DNA of 64,000 nt from Atrina japonica (lineage: Eukaryota; Mollusca; Bivalvia; Pterioida; Pinnidae): NCBI GenBank assembly GCA_030159075.1, contig BROG01000366.1:260001-324000 (forward strand). Direction: 5' to 3'. Both the position numbers and the translations under genes were made by a program. The first letter of the stretch is position 1. Each line of letters opens with the position of its first letter. Of this stretch, positions 1 through 9,720 are shown in pieces. Below the pieces are notes generated by a model. The model was not told the origin of the DNA, made no database searches, and saw only the letters and a list, made by a program, of their open reading frames with translations.

Positions 1-284
1 TTATTCATATTAAACCTGGTCTTTTCATAATGTACGACAAAATGTCATTGGTCCATGAAATTCATTCAACTACTCGTCAGCATGTCAACTACCCACTAAT
101 GGTCCAACATTTTGTGGATACACGCTAATCACAAATGTACTAGATTCATTTTCGTAAACAAACTTACACAAAGTTTGTGCTGAAACAAAGAAATTGCCAG
201 TTTAGCATATCTAGTACTTAATCGTTATTTTGAATGAAAGAAAACACCAATCAAAGGTAAATACTAGTCTTCAACAGATTCACA

Positions 285-555
285 TTATTGGGATATATAT
301 AAAACTCAGAAACAAAATTGAAATCTTCAGGATGACCAGTATATATATACAAATCAGGTGAATATTAGACAAACACGGACCTCTGGAAATCTAGAGGTGG
401 GATCAGGTGCCTTGGAGGAGTAAGCATCCCCTGTTGATCGGTCACACCCACTGTGAGCCCACGGTCAAATTAAAATCAATTAGGTGATGGAAAAATCTTC
501 GTCACAATTGGTACAGACGACTCAACAACTGCTATCGAACAGGTAACTCAACATT
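285..555 (-). mobile_element. Tail A fragment of the abundant reverse transcriptase family
   Basis: This is a 3' tail of the abundant element, read on the minus strand. It carries the recurring blocks CTCCTCCAAGGCACCTGATC, the GGTCACACCC..GTGAGCCC block in reverse and the terminal GATACCAAAGTATAAAT-like segment. The same blocks recur at many places in the window in both orientations. No coding capacity remains. Confidence 0.7.
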
Positions 556-559
556 TCAT

Positions 560-1226
560 TTGAGGATATATCATAGAAACGGATAACATATTTTACACGG
601 CTAGATCGTGACCTATAGAAAAGTACACAGCCATTATAATTATAGGACTAAGTCTAAGAGAAAGGATTGATCATACGATCAATTGTAATTTTTTATTGTA
701 AGTTATCACTGCCCCCCCCCCCCCCATTCAGCTAAAGACATCAGAAATGTAAAACTTTTCATTATTATATTTATAAATGTATTGATACATGTAACTAGAC
801 AGTTGGACCGAGTCGACAACGAAGAAAGTGTTTTACAGAAGGGGAAAGAAGATAAAAAGAAAAAACATATCCTTTGTTTTCGATGTAACTATGGTTAGCT
901 TCTTTAATTGGCTTTCAATCATACATGCAATAACATTTTCATATTATCTCTCCTATGTCTAATTTTTGTTTTTGAAAAAATGGAAATACTGTAATTTGTA
1001 TGTAAGTATTATCTAATCAAAATAAACTATTTCAGTAATTTGATTTACATGGGACATTGAAACACAATCGTCTGTCCTTCACTTATATTTGAATGTACAC
1101 CAAATTTGCACAAGGACAAATTAATTCCCGCACGTTAGGAAATAAAATCGACACGAACCTTTTTTATACGTGTAAGATTTAAAATATTCATGTATTATAA
1201 TCATGAAGCTAACGCACAGATCATAT

Positions 1227-1228
<2 letters not shown>
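560..1228. other. No recognisable feature apart from a poly-C run
   Basis: This is AT-rich intergenic DNA. A run of about 13 C residues lies at 713-725. No open frame, splice-linked exon or repeat family could be recognised. Confidence 0.5.

Positions 1229-1314
<86 letters not shown>
1229..1314. repeat. (TA)n microsatellite
   Basis: This is an uninterrupted TA dinucleotide array of about 85 bases. The Tyr-Ile poly-dipeptide frames across it on both strands are artefacts of the repeat. Confidence 0.98.
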
Positions 1315-1316
<2 letters not shown>

Positions 1317-1833
1317 ATATGTATAAAACCCCATATGAACAGAGGTACAAAGCAGGTTCCAGCAAATATTCCACCAAACCTTTATCTTTACTCCTTACCA
1401 AGATACTGTCGTTAAGGAGAAACTTCAGCAATAATGTACAGTTGCTTATCCCTGAGGCGGTGTAAATCAGATGTGGATACTTTATAATTCTAAACAGCTG
1501 TTAGAAAATGTTTTTAAAATTCATAGTATCAAAGCATACGACTTTTCTTCTCTTGACACAACTATTGCACATGAAAAATTAAAGGGAGACATTTTGGCAT
1601 CATCCACAAATGTTTTTCACCAAAAGTGGTACCCGGAAATTTAAATATTTAGTCATTGGTTATCATGATACTTATTTCGTCCAATAGAACTCAAATTCAC
1701 AGTATCAAAACATTTTCAATACATTACACAACAATTTCACATGAAAAACTAAAAAAGAGACTATTTAGCATCATAGACAACTGTTTTTCACTAAAGGTGG
1801 TACCTGAAAATTTAAATATCAAGTGAATGGTTA
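1317..1833 (+). pseudogene. Broken reverse transcriptase fragment (finger region), Penelope-like type
   Basis: Conceptual translation in several frames gives blocks typical of the family's N-terminal reverse transcriptase region: KTPYEQRYKAGSSK and STKPLSLLLTKI, then NQMWIL, then SIKAYDFSSLDTTIAHEKLK. A second degenerate copy of the last block follows at about 1685-1830, with YTTISHEKLKKR. Stops and frameshifts separate the blocks, so it is a relic. The frame breaks off at the GC-rich insertion that starts at 1834 and resumes at about 2939 with DDTYF-like coding. Assignment to Penelope-like elements rests on motif order and is less certain than the reverse transcriptase call. Confidence 0.7.
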
Positions 1834-2935
1834 AGGGGTCATGTCACCGAGAAATATTCCCGGAAGACAGAGCTGCGATCTCAGAGCGTGGCTTAGTCGA
1901 CTCAGGTCGTACGCAGTCGACGGTTGACCGAGGGTTGGTCACGCCTTGGTCTTCCGTGTTGTACGTGGTCGAGGAATGGTCTCCCCGAGAAAGAGGTCGT
2001 AGCTCGGTTTCTCGATATGTCAAAAAACTGAGTCTCGACCTAAACGTCGCACAGAGAGCGTCGAAAGAGCGAACAAGGTCGAGGAAAGGACGCATTGGTC
2101 GAGAGACGATCGAGGCTAGAACTGGGATGAGCGACGCTCAGTCTTTTCGAGCGAGAAGTGATTGCGCGCATGGTTGTGCTGCTCGGCGCATACGGAGATA
2201 GGTCCGGTAGGTAGCTTCATCTCCCAGACTCTATTCCGTTATGAGGGAGGAGTACTGACCATAACCAGAGAGTCCTGCTGCAGTTGCTGGGCACGGTGCT
2301 GTAATAACATAGCATGGTGCAGAGCGGTTGAGTTCGTGTTGTCCCGTCGGATGCTGGTAAAAAACTGATGGTCGACCACCGATTGCCGGGCTTTTTTTAT
2401 GATTGCAGTGGGTCGCACGCAAATCTGGGCGATCGTGACAAATTTGTGCGTAGCTCAGACGAGAAAATTTCTAGAAAAGATCGAGAATTGATCGTACAGA
2501 GCGAGACTTGAACGTTTATATCTCAGGCTAAATCGTATTGATCGAGGTACGTTGCAACTCGTACGTAGATAGATCGGCCAAGATTCAGCCTTGATCGGCC
2601 GAGGTCGCGCATTTACAAAGATAGATCGCCGAGATATCGATGCTACGTCGCAGATTGGTCTAACAGAACGGGCCTTGGTCGTGTTAAGATCGCATCAGAT
2701 CGAGTAGATAGACGCAAGTAGAGCGTATTTAGAACGTCTACAGAGCGTATAGGACGCAGATACAGCGTACACATCGAAGGTCGAATGAGATAACATCTAA
2801 CATATACCGTACACAGAAAGTAATGGGTTTAGGTCGCACGGATTTTGCCGGCGACTACGGAAAAACATAGCTGCGATCAAAGTCGCACGTGGTCGCGCGG
2901 GGTTTTTCCAGATCGTACTCGGTGAAATGACTCCT
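1834..2935. mobile_element. Non-autonomous Harbinger-like DNA transposon, GC-rich
   Basis: This 1102-base block is far richer in CpG than its surroundings. Its ends are inverted repeats: AGGGGTCATGTCACCGAG at the left, and the complement of AGGAGTCATTTCACCGAG at the right. A TTA triplet lies directly outside each end (1831-1833 and 2936-2938), as expected for the 3-base TWA target duplications of PIF/Harbinger elements. The insertion splits a reverse transcriptase relic: the frame stops at 1833 and resumes after 2938. The interior is packed with GGTCG/CGACC and GATCG pentamers. A 124-codon open frame at 1827-2201 resembles nothing I know. No transposase was recognised. Confidence 0.7.
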
Positions 2936-3410
2936 TTATGATGATACTTATTTTGTCAAACACCACTCTGATTCTACACATAAATAGACTAAAGATAATA
3001 TAAAAATATGCTGGAATATATTTGTAATGTTTGGAGTACTTGTATTTCGGGAAATTGTCGGAATTCCCATTGGGACCAATTGTGTCCCTTTATTGACTGA
3101 CTTGTTCCTTTATTCATACGATATAATGATATTGTAATATTACTCTGTTTCACTAAGTGAAATGTTGAGTTACATATTTGATAGCGGCTGTTGAGTCTTC
3201 TGTTGAACACTTTTATTTGACGAGGATTTCTTCCTCACGTATTTATCTAAATTTGACGATGGACTCACGGCAGGTGTCGACAGGAGATGCTTACGCCTCC
3301 ATGACACCTGATCCTACCTCTGTATTTCCAGAGGTTAGTGGTTGTCCAATATCACCAGATTTGTATATATATTTTGAACATCCTTACTTTGGTACCTGGG
3401 ATTTTATATT
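2936..3410 (+). pseudogene. Continuation of the split reverse transcriptase relic, then tail A
   Basis: Directly after the Harbinger-like element the frame resumes with DDTYF-type coding (tatgatgatacttattttgt), the segment that should follow the block lost at 1833. From about 3120 there is a plus-strand tail A: ACTCTGTTTCACTAAGTGAA, then the GGACTCACGGCAGGTGT and ATGACACCTGATCC blocks. The 106-codon frame over 3178-3498 is a by-product of the tail, not a gene. Confidence 0.65.
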
Positions 3411-3639
3411 ATATCGACACTCATCTGTTTTCAATGATGCAAAATATGATTCTGAGAGACAATATGCCTATAATCCAAGTAAGTGTAATTGCATTTGAGT
3501 CATGATTATAAATGTCTTTTAATTAGATAGTTACATTTGTCATAAATAAACTGACTTTGAATGAGAGAGATACATATGCAGCACTTCCAAAACAACATTA
3601 TTTGGAATATTTAATTTCTAGTTTGCATTGTTGGGAAGG

Positions 3640-4145
3640 ACGGTCAACTCCTCACCTCCTTTTATGACTAATGTGACGATCACGAACTTCTAGTTTCTAA
3701 GTAGTAATATTCCATCTTCTCCTGCCTATGACATTTTCGTTTCACAATTTATGTGTTATGCTAGATCATGCTCCTCTTATGAATGTATTATTCTGAAAAC
3801 CAATAAACTACTCACACAGGGATACGTTGTTGAACGCTTGAAATCGTCACTACGAATATTTTATATTTTATGGTTAATACGTCTTGTTAAACAAAATGGA
3901 ATCAGGAATGTAAGATAGTAATCTGGAGCACGACCATAAACATTTTCACCGAGCTTAAATTTTGACCGTATTCAAGAGGTTTCCATGTAACATTTGTGAC
4001 GGGTGTGGCATGCTAACAGGGGAGACTGACTACTTCCGGTCACCTGGTCCCACCCCGTTTGGGATTGGCAATTGTTCTAGACCATTTGCATATCTAATTT
4101 GTCGTTTTGTAATGGAGTTGGATTGAACTTCCGATTATCCATTGA
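3640..4145 (+). pseudogene. Reverse transcriptase C-terminal relic with tail B
   Basis: Plus-strand frames give fragments of the conserved C-terminal region, SNNIPSSPAY and YARSCSSYE, then LLTQGYVVERLKSSLR. Tail B follows from about 3960, coding in pieces for FPCNICDGCGML and the TPFGIGNCS segment. Reverse transcriptase followed by tail B also occurs at 15766-15240 and 51075-51330, so tail B belongs to the same reverse transcriptase lineage but is distinct from tail A. Confidence 0.65.
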
Positions 4146-4179
4146 CACGTCTTCATTTTTAATTTGTTTGGTACCATTT

Positions 4180-4330
4180 GTATGGCCGATTTGTTAGAGT
4201 ATCGCACTTAAAATCAGGAGGTCTTTCACTTGTATTTAGACCTAGTTCGAACCTAACAGGATCATTATCTGATGTTTAGAGAAAGCTTGCCAGTTTATTG
4301 CAGAGGCGCGGCTGCCTCTTTAAAGGTACA
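4180..4330 (+). mobile_element. tRNA-derived SINE, degraded
   Basis: It starts with a tRNA-like head: an A box resembling TTGTTAGAGTATCGCACTT and a B box containing AGTTCGAACC. It continues into the AAGCTTGCCAGTTTATTGC segment shared with the other SINE copies. The 3' end has been lost. Confidence 0.6.
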
Positions 4331-5190
4331 TTATAACGGGGGTCTACTATTTATCGTTTAAACTTGTAACCACCAAACTTTGACAATACTGAGTTTGAAG
4401 AAAATCTTACTTTACACAAACAATTAATCAAACATGTTTTGACACCGGGGCGGGTTTGAGACAAATAAAGAATACAAACTTGTTTCATAACTTCCGATAA
4501 AATAAAAGAAACATATTTTCTCATAGAATTTAGGATTTGTTTGATCCTTTATGAGATTGCATTCTAATTTTTCTCTAAAACCTTCCTTACCTCAGGATCA
4601 TCGATCAAGGGATCATTAATTTTCGGTCCAGCTGTTTTTGTTCTGTTTGTATGTTTTGTTTTGTTTTTGGTTTGTTTGTCTTTGTTTTTATCTTTTAATC
4701 AAGTAAACTCAGACACAATCAGTTATGTTTGTCTTCCTTCAGTTTCGTGTCAGTGTCACTGTCCGGTCTAACTTTCGTTTATTCGTCTATTAATAGAATG
4801 GTGTTATGGCTCTACATTTAGTTCTAAATAAAATGTCCTGTTATCCAACATAGTTCAAGAGTCAACCATGTAAATGAATTAATTGTCGTACATTTACTCA
4901 ATGTTTGTTAAAAATCATTTCATACATCATTTCTCTAAACAGGTGCTCCATCTTATATTGTTAGTAAACAAGGTCAACTCTTCATGTTCTTTTCGTGTAA
5001 AGGTTTGTTTTTGTAATCATGTGATGTATTGGACTGGATCAACTCGTATCGATAGATGGGTATACAGTTGATCAATGTTGGCTTGGGTTTAAAAGAGCAA
5101 GTGTCATAGACGCTAATTATCTGTTAATATCAGATATTGTGGGTTCTAGGCTCACATAGTTTTACTCTGGGGATCACCAGTGCGTAGAAT
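4331..5190. other. No recognisable feature
   Basis: AT-rich intergenic DNA. No gene, splice-linked exon or known repeat was seen. Confidence 0.45.
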
Positions 5191-5194
5191 ATAA

Positions 5195-5428
5195 TTCTTT
5201 TTGTTTTACGCCACACTCAACAATCTGTCAGTCATATGATGGCGTCCAGTTTTTATTGGTGGAGGAGAAACCCCGGTTTACCCGGGTAAAGACCACCGAC
5301 CTTCCGCAAGAAAACTGGCAAACTTTCCCACTTAATTCGAAATGACCCTAGCGGGATTCGAACCAGAGGTGACAGGCCTTGTGATTAAAAGCACAATGCT
5401 CTAACCACTCGGCAACGGAGGCCCCAAC
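5195..5428 (-). mobile_element. tRNA-derived SINE, near full length
   Basis: Read on the minus strand it begins GGGGCCTCCGTTGCCGAGTG with GGTTAGAGCA, continues through a B box GGTTCGAATCC, then TTGCCAGTTTTCTTGCGGAA and the pyrimidine-rich CTCCTCCACCA block. It ends near TTGTTGAGTGTGGCGTAAAA. This is the most complete of the SINE copies here and serves as the reference for the others. Confidence 0.85.
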
Positions 5429-5824
5429 AGTGCGTAAAAACAGCAAGGGCATCATTATATTGCAAACATCGACACTACGAGAGTATATTGCACGCCTAAA
5501 ACATATAAAGAGGCATTCATGTGTTTAGTGCATCACATGAGATAATTCCAAAATACAGTGCTATTTGCCTGTCTTCTAACGCCCTCTACAGTACATTAAG
5601 TGTTTGTGTTCACGAACGATAACTCCGTCAAACAGTTATAAATTTTAACAATTGTGCCTGGCACTTGGCACTATCATATCAGAATAGCAATGACGTATTC
5701 CAATGAAATTTCAACGATTTATTATACGATACAAACATTGTCTTCCTGGCATATTCGACTAAAATATGTCCTGTCACAGAATAGGTAAACTGTCAAGTGA
5801 TCCAAGACACGGTTAACAAATATG

Positions 5825-5965
5825 GTGAAAGTTTAACAAATACAAACCTTTGGAAGATATCAAGGTGGGATCAGGTGTCACGGAGTCGTATGATCCCCTA
5901 AGTCAAAGCGGGCCCTTTGTTGAATTAAAAATGATACGAAGGAAAAAACTTAATCTATATCTTTT
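5825..5965 (-). mobile_element. Tail A fragment
   Basis: A short minus-strand piece of tail A, recognisable by ACAAACCTTTGGAAGATATC and GGGATCAGGTGTCACGGAGT. It is strongly diverged. Confidence 0.55.
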
Positions 5966-7140
5966 GTCAAATAAGTCGCTTAACATTGCGAAACACAGTA
6001 ACGAATACGACCGTTGATCTTGTGAAATTGTACGTGATTTTACACGCGATTCCCCCGTGTTCTTGGGGCAACTATGTATCAGTAAGTGGTTTGCCCCTCA
6101 AAATTAAGAGATCAAATGTTGAGCATGCCCTGGCATATTGGTATTAGATATAAATTTTCATTATATTTTGATGAAATACAAGAAACACCAACGTAGTAGT
6201 TTGCTAGTATAATACAGCTTTTGTCTTTCCAAAATATACATTTATTTTTATGAAAAATTGAACTGATGTCTTTTTGGACTTGGCTTTGGTGTTGTTAATA
6301 ATAATTATAACAACAGGCAAGCTACTTTATAGAAGCCACCCACAAAATGTGTTATCCGGTTCATCTGATTTCAATAAGTAGTTAATTACCCGAAAATCAA
6401 CATATCATAAACTAAAGTCATGAAATATAATATATAAAGCACTAAACTGTCGACCGACAAGGATAAAATGAATTATATTAAACGCTAAACTGCCGACCAT
6501 CGATGTACAATTACGTTTGTCGTAGGGATGAAACGATTTTATTTAGTCTTTTATATCAAATCGACTTTGTGAAACAGATCAAAATCGCACATACTGTCAT
6601 ATTATTTCTCTTCGTTTTACACAGTATAATGAGGAAGTACCAATGGATAACCGAAACTCAAAGTCCATAAAGAATAATTACCCGACATGTATCCTCGGCG
6701 ACAACTTGTCCACCAACAGAGATACATGTACAGTGGTATAAAGTATAATAATAACGAGATAGGAATTTGTGTGTTTGTGGCGACCATTTGTAAATGTATA
6801 TACCTCTGTCTTTATCAGTATCAATATTTGTTTTGTATTCTGTAGATTTAATTTTTTTGTAGATGGAGAGGTTATTGCCATTTCCATTATGTTATTGGTT
6901 ATATTAGTGTCGGCAATAGGTCTTTGCATATTCTCGTGTGATTTTGTGTCGGGTAATATTCTCTTGTGACCTTGTGACAGATATCGTTCTCTGTTATATA
7001 AGAGACTGTCACAGATTTGTTACCTCTATCTAGCGCACATCAAACCTGCAGTGAAAAGGCAGCAATAGATCTCCTACCTTTCTGTAGCGAACTTGTTTGT
7101 TAGCACATCAAACCAGCTATTTAAAGGTAAATGCATTTAC

Positions 7141-7142
<2 letters not shown>
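5966..7142. other. No recognisable feature
   Basis: AT-rich DNA. Short open frames of 60-85 codons at 6678-6969 overlap on opposite strands and show no family resemblance. Confidence 0.45.
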
Positions 7143-7195
<53 letters not shown>

Positions 7196-7229
7196 TATAT
7201 AGATGGATGGATGGATGGATGGATGGATG

Positions 7230-7289
<60 letters not shown>

Positions 7290-7323
7290 CATAGATAGAT
7301 ACATAGATAGATACATAGATATA
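7143..7323. repeat. Compound microsatellite (TA)n(GGAT)n(GATA)n
   Basis: A TA array of about 57 bases is followed by GGAT tetramers (about 7201-7230) and then GATA/GATACATA tetramers up to 7322. The Ser-Ile-Tyr-Leu frames across it are repeat artefacts. Confidence 0.97.
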
Positions 7324-7439
7324 GATAACGAGCACTGTATGAATTGAATTTTGCGACATTCTATGTATAAAGTGAACATTTCCCTAAAAATTGTAAAAAT
7401 AAGTTTCACTGCATATTCACTTGTTATTTAATACATATA

Positions 7440-8540
7440 AAAATTACAAATACCAAAGTATAAATCTTCAGAATGTCCAGGATACAACATAGAAATCTGC
7501 TGAATATTGGACAAACAAGGATCTTTGGAAATCCAAAGATGAGATCGGGTGCCATGTAGGAATAGACATCTGTTGACCCGTGAGGAATAAATCCTCGACA
7601 TTACTGGTGTAATTACAAATCTAAGTCATTGATTTACAGAGGGGTCTATTGTTTTTCAGTGGTTGATGAGTTAAGGTACGGCTGTGAATTCACAGCTGTA
7701 CATGTTGCTTTTGAAAAACAAGTTTGTTCCAGCGCTTCGAAAGTGAACGGAAAATATGCAATATGTCTGGTTCATGCAGGACAGTGCAACGGCACATACA
7801 TCTAACATTGTATTAGAATATATCTATGAAACCTTTGGTGATAATGTGATTTCCAGACGATACCCTGAAGTGAAGGATTGAAGATAATCTTGGACTGCAC
7901 ACATTCCTGATTTGAACCCGTGCCATTACTTTCTCTGGGCTTACCTGCTGTTTACAGACCAAAGCCCATAGACACGGATATGCTAATAAATGAAACACAT
8001 TTAACGGGAAATGAAGAAGATCACTACAGAAATGTCCCGTATCCAGGCGATTGCGGGATATTACTACTTAGATGTGGAATATTGAAGATGTGGAAGCCGA
8101 AATCGTCATGTTTGTTGTATAGCCTGGTTTTTAATTTCTCGTCTGTGTCTTAATAAATAAAATGTCCAAATTGGAAGCGCGTGTCTTTGATTCTGTTGTG
8201 TATTCAATTTCGAGTTCGTTAGGATATATCGACTTCACATCTGTATGAAAAATTTCATTATTTCATTGTCATTATTTGTCGATATATCTAAATGTAAAAT
8301 TAAAGGTCATCACTAGCTTTTTCTTCTTTTAATTCAGAAGCTTCTGAATGATGTCTGTTCCATATCAATAAAGGGGCATAGTTGGTTCCCGTGGATATCT
8401 CGACAGTTTGCTGAAAGAACTGGTCTCCAAACATGACAATTAGATTGTCTATCAGTTTTAGCATTAAACTTAATATGTAGACTGTATTGATTATTTTTAT
8501 GACAGATTTGAGGTTCCATATATGAAAAGAATCCACAGCG
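7440..8540 (-). pseudogene. 5'-truncated reverse transcriptase element with tail A
   Basis: Minus-strand reading gives, from high to low coordinate, a diverged palm-region block (LIDNLIVMFGD, FFQQTVEISTGTNYAPL), a segment equivalent to LYDKRDDFDF, HLSSNIP, and then tail A at about 7605-7440. In intact relatives the block reads like QQTVGIPMGTNCAPLLAD; here the region after it is scrambled. It lies immediately 5' of the methyltransferase start codon at 8584, so it may overlap that gene's promoter or 5' untranslated region. Confidence 0.65.
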
Positions 8541-8583
8541 TGGTAAATCCAGCGTCAAGATTAATCACAACCTTACAAAAGCA

Positions 8584-8731
8584 ATGTCTTCTATGAAAAT
8601 CGGAAAGGATTACTCAACTGACTTTAATCCTGTCAGCTATATCAACAAATTCAGAACGTTGACCGATGGAGATGAGGAGAGTAAAGTTATACAATTTACC
8701 CTAAAATGTTTACATGAAATCTTTGGGTCAG
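8584..8731 (+). CDS. Methyltransferase exon 1 (residues 1-49)
   Basis: It begins at the first ATG of the open frame and ends after one base of codon 50, before donor GTAATT. It codes for the N-terminal cap that precedes the Rossmann fold. Confidence 0.88.
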
Positions 8732-9001
8732 GTAATTGTATTTATTATATAATTTACATTCACATTATCATAATGACATAAAATGTAAATTGCATCGAAT
8801 TCTAAAATACCAAAGACAAAGTTGCAATCTATATATAGGTTATAAAATGGGCTCCAAGGATATCAACAGGAGCGTGTTTTTTACCATAGAAAGCACTGAG
8901 ACAGTCTTTGAAACTTTTACTGGAATACCAAAGATAAAGTTGCTGTATATATAGAGATTACAAAATGGGCGCGAAGGTATACACGATATTTATATCTAAT
9001 T

Positions 9002-9087
<86 letters not shown>

Positions 9088-9643
9088 ATTTCATTTTGAG
9101 ATTTAAACATTATCGAAATGAATTTTATTGGTTCTATTGAAAATTATATATATATATCTATGATTACGTTATCTAGGAATTTTCGATGTCAGCGGGATGC
9201 AATTGTTGGACGTTGGTACTGGACCTTCAATTCATACACTGATTAGTGCTTGCAAGAAAGTAAATCATATCGATATCAGCGACTTTGCTTGGCAGAATAG
9301 AGAAATTCTTAGGAAATGGAAGACTGGAAATGAACGATACCAAACGGAACTTGTTAAATACGTCTTAGATTTGGAAAAAACAAGGTAGAAAATATAATAC
9401 ATATAATACCAAAGTTATAGTTTTGTAAAGAGTACAAATTAGTAAGGTACCAATCGTTTCTGTCAATTAGACTTTATCAGTTGAGTTCGAATTTACAAGA
9501 GCTGTAGTGTTCAGAAACAAAATGTGATATTATACAGGGCTAAAAGTAATCTAAATGTATTCCAAAATCGGTCTAACTTTAAGCACAGTAAAAAGATGAA
9601 TATCTTATCTTTTGAGTAATTTAGAGTTTAAAAGGTACTATCA

Positions 9644-9720
<77 letters not shown>

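Noticed and set aside
1190..1465. Poly Tyr-Ile open frames over TA arrays, also near 7117-7409, 19853-20137, 25275-25502 and 42800-43000
   Set aside because: They are produced by dinucleotide repeats, occur on both strands and have no non-repeat coding support.
1827..2201. A 124-codon arginine- and serine-rich open frame
   Set aside because: It lies inside the GC-rich DNA element, where few stop codons are expected, and has an overlapping frame on the other strand and no recognisable motif.
3178..3498. A 106-codon frame that looks like a small gene
   Set aside because: It is the tail A sequence read through; the same block recurs with different frames elsewhere.
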